Assembly (NCBI GenBank): GCA_013397455.1
Contig: VYZB01000344.1
Location: forward strand, 108,473-172,472
From: Crotophaga sulcirostris
Taxonomy: Eukaryota > Chordata > Aves > Cuculiformes > Crotophagidae
Direction: 5' to 3'
Length of the DNA stretch: 64,000 nucleotides
Below are positions 60,701 through 64,000 of this stretch, piece after piece. Under the pieces are notes generated by a model. The model saw only the letters and a program-made list of their open reading frames with translations, was not told the origin of the DNA and did no database searches. The stretch's first letter is position 1; every line of letters starts with the position of its first letter. The position numbers and the translations under genes were made by a program.

Positions 60701-63627
60701 TCACCCTGACACTGACTGAGCAATCAAACGGGAGAGGCAGGGAAGCTGAGGTGGGTCTGCGGAGGGGAAATACTACATCTTCCTGATGCCACAAATGTCA
60801 GCAATTCTGAAAAGCCTGTGCTGTACTGAGCAACCAAGGAGGTGGAAACACACAGATCTAAGGCTGCCAAAGCTGGGCAGACACTCAGGTGTGTGTCAGG
60901 TGAGCGCACACTAAGCTCCAGGCTTCCCTGACCAGACAGTCACTAATACCCTGGCTTGTAGCTTGGAACTAGTTGAGATGAATTTACAGGGACTCACACA
61001 CACAGTGGCACGGTCACACCCAACGTTCAAAAGCCCACAGCAGCACACAGCTAAGAAGGAGATGACACAGCCTGCCTGACAATTTAACAAAACAAACATG
61101 TAAAGCTGCAGACACATATCTGGTACAACTGGATGTTCCACGATGACAGAATATTCTCTGAAAGAGCATCAGCCCTGCTTACCATTCTCTCTGCGCATAG
61201 CGCTTCCCCATCATGCTCTGCTGCCGCACAACCCAATGCCACAGCACTGCCAAGCAGTGCTGGAGCTCCACCTAGCAGGAAACGAGACAATTCCAGGCAA
61301 AGGCAGTAACCTGGAATTCTCTGTTTTAAGATAGAGAGATCTAATGCCACTGTAGCTATCCTCTGTTTCCGATTCATTTGCCACAAGAGCCACTAGAGCA
61401 TAGAATTCAATGCACACAAGATGCATCATCATACAAGCCAAAGGAAATAAGGAATGGGGTGGAAAATATCACCTTGCCTCTGACCTGGCAAACACACATA
61501 CAAAGAGTAAAACTGATGTAAAAAAATGTGCAAGCAAAAGGGACGTGCAGAGAAGGAGAGAGACAACTACTCCTTTTCAACAATGCAGTGCAGACTGTAA
61601 AGATTTTGTCCAACTTTTACCTTGTCTTCTGTACCGTGTAGAGGGGAGCACAGTAATCGCAGTCCGTGATAGGCCAGCTGGGGAAAGTACTTGGCTTCAT
61701 TAAGATTCCTAAGCAAAAGGAGGTAAAGAGGTGCCTTCATCTCTCATCAGAGAAACATCACTACAACTGTTACAACGAAACGTGCTCATTGACTGCAAAA
61801 TGTTCAATATTCACTAAATGATGTTTACTGTTACCTAGGTGGAACACATTCTAATTATCTTTATTGAAAGAAATCACTGCTTTCATGTTCGTATAAACAG
61901 GATAATAACAACACAAGCATTGAGGGCTTTGCTTGTTCAAAACGCCGTATACACAGTAAGAATTATTTGCTCACATTGCTGCTGAGAACTCAAACTCCTG
62001 TACTGCTGGCTCAAAGTTTGTCATCGCCACGAAGATCTGGAAGGAGAAAGAAAGCCAAGCTTAGCCAGTCCACATGAGTGAAGGTCTGCTTGGATGCTCA
62101 GGGGTGCAACCATAGAGAAGTTGAGTTTAACTTTCAAACCACAGTTTTTCCACACCCTGGAAGCAGAGCATAAGCAGACCCCAATGCCCAGAGGGGAACT
62201 GTGTGTTTTTGTCCCCAATATGATGAGGGATAAGCACCTCAAAAGAGAACAAACTTAAGCATAAGGGACAGACATGGAACATGCATCCCACTCCAAGATT
62301 TGCCCTAAGGATGGTCTAATCAGGGGACCAATTTACAAAAGGCAGGGCTGCCATCAATCTCATGGCTATGGAGTGCTGTGCATCCACCCAAAGTTTGTGT
62401 TGGAGGACATAAGTTTCCTTGAGTTGCATCCTATTACCTGCAGGCAGTTCTGCACACAGTGAGGTTTTTCTTTCAAAGGAAACTTAGGTAGAAGCCTTAA
62501 GAAGTTTTTCAAAAGAAGGAAGATCAAGTCACGAACTTGAAGGAGATCTTCTGTTGAAAAGTAAACATTTTCGCAGTCGTCTTCCTCCTCATCCTCTTCC
62601 ATTATCTCGTCCATCTACATTGGTAGAAAAGAGAAACAGCACCATCCTGTCCCACAGCACTGGTCGATCGCTTTTGCACATTTCCGTGCTGCACAGAGCT
62701 CTCAGGTTAAGTCCTAAATGATTTCACATCCAAAATTCTAAATCTTTGTCTTAGATAGCACAGTGAGGGGGGAAACAAACCCAAAACAGAGAGAAAGATG
62801 TAAAGTTGGATACGGTAAAAGAAAGATCCAATGCAGTCTACTCTCATTTTGAAGGAAACTGAAGACAGACATCTGAATCCTAATCTGGATGGAGATCCAT
62901 CTCAAGTGATTCCCATTGTGCCTATGACTGTCTTCACTTGCTTGCCATGACCCTGCAGCACTGATGTTCTCTCAGGATTTCTGATGTGTTTTCTCAGTTC
63001 CATTAAAAAAACCAAACCATATAAATGTTAGAACGTGCAGCTAAGGATAGTGAACCAAAGCATTTCGCCCTTCCCATCGGTGAGCTGGCAAGGAAACTCA
63101 AATGCCATTTGCAAGCCTCTCAAAAATTGAAGGTCTCTTGAAGAAGCTGATATAAATTAGTTTCTCCCTCCACTATCAGGCTTTCTAACAATATACCACA
63201 GACAAATGAGCTGTGTTTTTTCTATTAGTCAGCAGCTAGGAAACTGCAGCCAACATTGAATCATCAGACTGCTGAAATTCCTAATAATAGGAAGGGGATT
63301 GGGAACACAGCTGAACTGCTGAACAAAAGGTTAAGAAAGAAAAAAGGGGTGAAAAAAAGTATCACGCTGACCTAGAAGTGAAATAGCTTTCCAACAATTT
63401 CCTTATTAGTAGAGATTTATATCTGAAGAGATTACACAAACATCTTACAGTGCTATTCCTGCATGGTTTTCCTTTCTTTCTGTTTCTCCTTCCACTGTTC
63501 TGAGAGTTCTGTGCATGCATCTTCTTTCTTTTCCTCATCAGATCTTGTTCTTGAGGCCAAGTTTTCGTCAGGGTGCGAAGACATTTATCAAACATCACTT
63601 GATGGAACAGCTGGTTAGCCACGCTGC
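36663..63627 (-). CDS. NCAPD3: NCAPD3, condensin II subunit CAP-D3 (3' 32 exons; first ~130 codons outside)
   Basis: Thirty-two minus-strand exons join in frame into 1364 residues ending at a natural TGA. They align end to end with human CAP-D3 (1498 aa) from about residue 131 on. CAP-D3 is the HEAT-repeat subunit of condensin II; with CAP-G2, CAP-H2, SMC2 and SMC4 it compacts chromosomes in the nucleus from prophase (family knowledge). Visible in order: an acidic patch [12 protein letters not shown] after a basic KRKK/RKKGK segment; HEAT-type helices such as [18 protein letters not shown] and [18 protein letters not shown]; the Cnd1-type conserved core [17 protein letters not shown] to [15 protein letters not shown]; the [11 protein letters not shown] and [15 protein letters not shown] blocks; and a disordered basic Ser/Thr-Pro tail. 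The tail keeps AISTPE, the counterpart of human Thr1415, where CDK1 phosphorylation recruits PLK1, and ends RRTPLKPDN. No frameshift or stop is seen. The 5' exons and promoter lie to the right of the window. If exon count matches human (35, from memory), these are exons 4-35. Confidence 0.97.
36867..36927 (-). CDS. NCAPD3: NCAPD3 window exon 31
   Basis: 61 bp, phase 1-2; acceptor ATTTGCAG, donor ACC|GTAAGT. It encodes [20 protein letters not shown], matching the human AKEKIEG to DILCLSLPDKP region. Confidence 0.94.
37032..37106 (-). CDS. NCAPD3: NCAPD3 window exon 30, GC donor
   Basis: 75 bp, phase 1-1; acceptor CCTTTCAG. The donor is CAG|GCAAGT, a GC-AG intron with otherwise perfect consensus; only this end keeps the frame into exon 31. 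It encodes [19 protein letters not shown], matching human [14 protein letters not shown]. Confidence 0.92.
37107..39858 (-). other. NCAPD3: NCAPD3 intron between exons 29 and 30
   Basis: About 2.75 kb of apparently unique sequence, the second-longest intron of the gene here. It has a short AC run near 39314-39322. No CR1 copy, extra exon or RNA gene is recognised. Confidence 0.75.
39859..39936 (-). CDS. NCAPD3: NCAPD3 window exon 29, PLK1 docking site
   Basis: 78 bp, phase 1-1; acceptor ATTTCCAG, donor AGC|GTAAGT. It encodes GRAISTPE; the STP threonine (codon 39868-39866) aligns with human Thr1415, the CDK1 site that recruits PLK1 (literature knowledge). Confidence 0.94.
40062..40201 (-). 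CDS. NCAPD3: NCAPD3 window exon 28
   Basis: 140 bp, phase 2-1; acceptor CCCTATAG, donor AAG|GTAGGG. It encodes [19 protein letters not shown] and [13 protein letters not shown], matching human RPMSLSTIAILNSVKKAVE. Confidence 0.95.
40439..40605 (-). CDS. NCAPD3: NCAPD3 window exon 27, disordered tail
   Basis: 167 bp, phase 0-2; acceptor TTCTGTAG, donor CAG|GTACAG. It encodes [29 protein letters not shown] and [14 protein letters not shown], a Ser/Pro-rich disordered segment with TP sites. Human has a similar but diverged, Pro-rich stretch here. Confidence 0.9.
41381..41536 (-). CDS. NCAPD3: NCAPD3 window exon 26
   Basis: 156 bp, phase 0-0; acceptor GCTCCAG. It encodes [18 protein letters not shown] and a charged coiled-coil-like [17 protein letters not shown]. 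The 3' end is uncertain: the chosen donor is GAG|GTTGTT, while CAC|GTACTC 33 bp further (in frame, at 41347) would add 11 residues. Confidence 0.85.
41957..42067 (-). CDS. NCAPD3: NCAPD3 window exon 25
   Basis: 111 bp, phase 0-0; donor CGG|GTAAGG. The acceptor ACAAAG has a poor pyrimidine tract; it is chosen because the exon then starts VQKKNF, matching human VQKRNF. It encodes [18 protein letters not shown] and [10 protein letters not shown]. An AG 9 bp downstream (in frame) would drop VQK. Confidence 0.92.
42643..42842 (-). CDS. NCAPD3: NCAPD3 window exon 24
   Basis: 200 bp, phase 1-0; acceptor TGCTCCAG, donor CAG|GTAAGA. It encodes [28 protein letters not shown] and [16 protein letters not shown]. 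Confidence 0.97.
42992..43125 (-). CDS. NCAPD3: NCAPD3 window exon 23
   Basis: 134 bp, phase 2-1; acceptor TACCACAG, donor TAG|GTAAGG. It encodes [18 protein letters not shown] and [17 protein letters not shown]. Confidence 0.97.
43464..43601 (-). CDS. NCAPD3: NCAPD3 window exon 22
   Basis: 138 bp, phase 2-2; acceptor TTTCCAG, donor GCG|GTCAGT. It encodes [14 protein letters not shown] and [18 protein letters not shown]. Confidence 0.96.
44876..44955 (-). CDS. NCAPD3: NCAPD3 window exon 21
   Basis: 80 bp, phase 0-2; acceptor CTTATAG, donor CAG|GTAAAA. It encodes [18 protein letters not shown], matching human EEFVKWKGSLFFRFVSTL. Confidence 0.96.
45694..45932 (-). CDS. NCAPD3: NCAPD3 window exon 20, Cnd1 core
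   Basis: 239 bp, phase 1-0; acceptor TTTGCAG, donor CAG|GTAACT. It encodes [37 protein letters not shown] and [15 protein letters not shown], the most conserved block shared with other condensin HEAT subunits. Confidence 0.97.
46949..47056 (-). CDS. NCAPD3: NCAPD3 window exon 19
   Basis: 108 bp, phase 1-1; acceptor TTTCCTAG, donor TAG|GTGAGT. It encodes [16 protein letters not shown] and [13 protein letters not shown]; the first part is a variable loop. Confidence 0.94.
   Translation of the reverse strand, partial: CLVLLLVRKFQLLNHCPSSEDQPCLQWSELMPSLL
47152..47266 (-). CDS. NCAPD3: NCAPD3 window exon 18
   Basis: 115 bp, phase 0-1; acceptor TCTGTAG, donor AAT|GTGAGG. It encodes [10 protein letters not shown] and [17 protein letters not shown], nearly identical to human. 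Confidence 0.96.
47650..47709 (-). repeat. CR1 3' fragment, antisense arm of an inverted pair
   Basis: The plus strand reads TTCATAGAATCACTGAATGG, TTTGGGTTGGAAGGGACTTC, ending CCCATCCAGTTCCAAC. It lies in the NCAPD3 intron after exon 17, with a sense copy 46 bp to its right. Confidence 0.9.
47756..47835 (+). repeat. CR1 3' fragment, sense arm of an inverted pair
   Basis: GATGTCCCTGCTCACTACAG, TTTGGACTGGATGACCTTCG, ending CCAAACCATTCTATGATTCT. It ends 36 bp from NCAPD3 exon 17, on its donor side. Confidence 0.9.
47872..47979 (-). CDS. NCAPD3: NCAPD3 window exon 17
   Basis: 108 bp, phase 0-0; acceptor TGGAACAG (weak pyrimidine tract), donor TTG|GTAAGT. It encodes [15 protein letters not shown] and QLQEDLL. 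A CR1 inverted pair lies just past the donor. Confidence 0.93.
48721..48738. repeat. (AC)9 microsatellite
   Basis: Nine perfect AC dinucleotides in an NCAPD3 intron, likely length-polymorphic. Confidence 0.9.
49373..49488 (-). CDS. NCAPD3: NCAPD3 window exon 16
   Basis: 116 bp, phase 1-0; acceptor CTTTTCAG, donor CAG|GTGCGA. It encodes [20 protein letters not shown] and DVPEEAQ. Confidence 0.95.
49611..49708 (-). CDS. NCAPD3: NCAPD3 window exon 15
   Basis: 98 bp, phase 2-1; acceptor TTTTGCAG, donor TTG|GTGAGT. It encodes [19 protein letters not shown], matching human LGHILCVIGHIAKHLPKST. Confidence 0.96.
49975..50098 (-). repeat. CR1 3' fragment, antisense
   Basis: The plus strand reads AATGGTTTGGGTTGGAAGGG, CCATGGGTAGGGACACCTCC, CCATCCAACCTGGCCTTGAA. 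It ends 73 bp from the donor of NCAPD3 exon 14. The terminal octamers are missing. Confidence 0.92.
50172..50363 (-). CDS. NCAPD3: NCAPD3 window exon 14
   Basis: 192 bp, phase 2-2; acceptor TTGTAG, donor CAG|GTACGT. It encodes [31 protein letters not shown] and [16 protein letters not shown]. Confidence 0.97.
51765..51985 (-). CDS. NCAPD3: NCAPD3 window exon 13
   Basis: 221 bp, phase 0-2; acceptor TTTCTCTCAG, donor GAA|GTAAGT. It encodes [34 protein letters not shown] and [12 protein letters not shown]. Confidence 0.97.
52145..52452 (-). repeat. CR1 LINE fragment, antisense, about 310 bp
   Basis: The plus strand reads ATCACAGAATCATAGAATCA, CCCCCTGCCATGGGCAGGGA, GGGATGGGGCAGCCACCACT, CAATCTCCCCTCTTTCAGCT. 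It lies 160 bp upstream of NCAPD3 exon 13, in the same sense as the gene. Confidence 0.95.
53067..53201 (-). CDS. NCAPD3: NCAPD3 window exon 12
   Basis: 135 bp, phase 0-0; acceptor ACTTCCAG, donor CTG|GTGAGA. It encodes [12 protein letters not shown] and [19 protein letters not shown], a textbook HEAT repeat. Confidence 0.97.
54150..54223 (-). CDS. NCAPD3: NCAPD3 window exon 11
   Basis: 74 bp, phase 1-0; acceptor TTGGATAG, donor CAG|GTACAG. It encodes [20 protein letters not shown], resuming strong identity with human after the linker. Confidence 0.96.
54254..54270. repeat. (TTA)n microsatellite
   Basis: About five TTA triplets in a T-rich stretch just beyond NCAPD3 exon 11, on its acceptor side. 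Confidence 0.8.
55644..55737 (-). repeat. CR1 3' fragment, antisense
   Basis: The plus strand reads ATAATCATAGAATTATAGAA, then GGTTGGAAAGGACCTTAAAG and CCCTGCCATGGGCAGGGACA. It ends abruptly after the CACCTCCCACC block. Confidence 0.92.
57104..57187 (-). CDS. NCAPD3: NCAPD3 window exon 10 (variable linker)
   Basis: 84 bp, phase 1-1; acceptor TTCTTTCAG, donor ATG|GTATGT. It encodes [18 protein letters not shown]. With exon 9 it restores a linker almost exactly as long as in human (about 52 vs 51 residues). Confidence 0.87.
57359..57421 (-). CDS. NCAPD3: NCAPD3 window exon 9 (variable linker)
   Basis: 63 bp, phase 1-1; acceptor TTGGCAG, donor AAG|GTAGAG. It encodes [16 protein letters not shown] in the weakly conserved linker. 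No clear residue match to human is seen, but length and phase place it between exons 8 and 11. Confidence 0.85.
57948..58200 (-). CDS. NCAPD3: NCAPD3 window exon 8
   Basis: 253 bp, phase 0-1; acceptor CCAAACAG, donor GCT|GTAAGT. The largest exon in the window. It encodes [31 protein letters not shown] and [19 protein letters not shown], among the most conserved parts of the protein. Confidence 0.97.
58338..58600 (+). repeat. CR1 LINE fragment
   Basis: Sense: ATCAGGGAGTGGAGGAATAG, GCCCAGAGCAGTGGTGGCTG, GGTGTTGAAGGCCAGGTTGG, ending AACCATTCTATGATTCTATC. A short part of the usual CCAGTGGGAGGTG block is deleted. It is antisense to NCAPD3. Confidence 0.94.
58655..58780 (-). CDS. NCAPD3: NCAPD3 window exon 7
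   Basis: 126 bp, phase 0-0; acceptor CTTTTTAG, donor AAA|GTAAGT. It encodes [18 protein letters not shown] and [16 protein letters not shown]1 copy ends 55 bp beyond the donor. Confidence 0.96.
59366..59438 (-). CDS. NCAPD3: NCAPD3 window exon 6
   Basis: 73 bp, phase 2-0; acceptor CTGTGCAG, donor AAG|GTACGC. It encodes [20 protein letters not shown], a HEAT helix nearly identical to human. Confidence 0.95.
60139..60272 (-). CDS. NCAPD3: NCAPD3 window exon 5
   Basis: 134 bp, phase 0-2; acceptor TTTTTCCAG, donor CAG|GTGAAG. It encodes [18 protein letters not shown] and [16 protein letters not shown], following human CVFHQMLSVILMLEVGEG. Confidence 0.95.
61621..61708 (-). CDS. NCAPD3: NCAPD3 window exon 4
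   Basis: 88 bp, phase 2-0; acceptor TTGCTTAG, donor AAG|GTAAAA. It encodes [18 protein letters not shown], matching human IPELAYYGLYLLCSPIHG. Confidence 0.95.
61975..62036 (-). CDS. NCAPD3: NCAPD3 window exon 3
   Basis: 62 bp, phase 0-2; acceptor TCTTCCAG, donor AAT|GTGAGC. It encodes [17 protein letters not shown], matching human VFVSLTNFEPVLHE. Confidence 0.93.
62438..62614 (-). CDS. NCAPD3: NCAPD3 window exon 2
   Basis: 177 bp, phase 0-0; acceptor AATGTAG, donor CAG|GTAATA. It encodes [16 protein letters not shown], an acidic stretch longer than in human, then [18 protein letters not shown]. Confidence 0.96.
63449..63627 (-). CDS. NCAPD3: NCAPD3 window exon 1
   Basis: 179 bp; acceptor CTGGACAG, donor ACT|GTAAGA; enters after one codon base, leaves in phase 0. 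It encodes [18 protein letters not shown] and a basic [12 protein letters not shown] stretch that looks like a nuclear localisation signal, matching human KRKKEQ to KRGKPPR. Confidence 0.95.
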
Positions 63628-64000
63628 CTGTCCAGAAAAGACAACATCAACCACCCTCTAAGCAAAATACAGAGAAAGCAACAAACCATCTGGCCATCTC
63701 CCCATTTGCTTTGACAGCCAAATAGATGGCAAGGACAAAGGCGTTGCCCTGGGAGCCTAAGAGAATCCAGAAGAAGGAAAACCAACTGTTTAAACAAAGC
63801 CAAACTGCACCAGGATAATGTCATCACTGATGACATCCTCCAGTAGGGCCACCAGCTGACTGACCCCTTCTAGATGGCAATGTGCTGCACAGCAGAGATC
63901 AGCAAAGCTTTAGAGCATGTGTCAGCCTTGAATACCAGAGGGTACTGCTGTGAACCAACCCACTAGAAAGCTCCAGGGCTGGTTCCTTTAAACAAACACT
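63628..64000 (-). other. NCAPD3: NCAPD3 intron, right edge of window
   Basis: Beyond the acceptor of window exon 1 no sequence resembling the preceding human segment (REYGLHAAGLYFLLLEVPG) is found on the minus strand. The stretch is read as intron; nothing else is recognised. Confidence 0.75.

Larger units (their letters stand above)
57188..63448 (-). other. NCAPD3: NCAPD3 introns between exons 1 and 10
   Basis: GT-AG introns between the listed exons. Those over 300 bp are 57422-57947, 58201-58654, 58781-59365, 59439-60138, 60273-61620, 61709-61974 (just under) and 62615-63448. Apart from the CR1 at 58338-58600 no repeats or RNA genes are recognised. Confidence 0.8.

Noticed and set aside
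63615..63836. Possible extra NCAPD3 exon upstream of window exon 1
   Set aside because: The open frame does not resemble the preceding human segment, and the acceptor at 63628-63629 is well placed. It is read as intron.
1..64000. Bacterial-type systems, CRISPR arrays or an undescribed gene cluster
   Set aside because: The sequence is vertebrate nuclear DNA with two known genes and LINE remnants. Nothing points to such a system.

Overview
The window is a piece of a bird nuclear chromosome. It is full of degenerate CR1-type LINE fragments, on both strands, with the avian CR1 3' signatures (octamers like ATTCTATG, and a second group ending in TACTGTGATA). All supportable coding sequence lies in short exons with GT-AG (one GC-AG) introns. 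The species cannot be fixed from sequence alone.

Two convergent protein-coding genes are present, in the order known from human 11q25 (JAM3, then NCAPD3). On the plus strand, 27286-32554 carries eight exons of JAM3 (junctional adhesion molecule C). They code for 284 residues up to the C-terminal PDZ ligand; the signal-peptide exon is not in the window. On the minus strand, 63627 down to 36663 carries 32 exons of NCAPD3 (condensin II HEAT subunit CAP-D3). They code for 1364 residues up to the natural stop; only about the first 130 residues lie beyond the right edge. All exon phases join cleanly in both genes, and I saw no frameshift or stop.

Layout: 1-993 is a 38-bp GC-rich minisatellite followed by a (GGGAT)n array. 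994-27285 is most simply the 3' part of a very large JAM3 intron 1, holding CR1 fragments and a few CpG or GATA-motif clusters but no gene I can support. 27286-32554 is the JAM3 exon block. 32555 to about 35700 is the JAM3 3' UTR and flank. About 36071-36662 is the NCAPD3 3' UTR on the other strand. 36663-63627 is the NCAPD3 exon block, with CR1 pieces in several introns. 63628-64000 is NCAPD3 intron.

The two genes do not act in one pathway: JAM-C is an endothelial, leukocyte and epithelial junction receptor, and CAP-D3 is a nuclear chromosome-condensation factor. They share only a conserved tail-to-tail arrangement. I found no undescribed system. The points most worth a second look are the higher-order structure of the minisatellite, a GC-AG intron and a weak donor in the NCAPD3 tail, in-frame cassette exons in NCAPD3, two inverted CR1 pairs, and the nearly abutting 3' ends.
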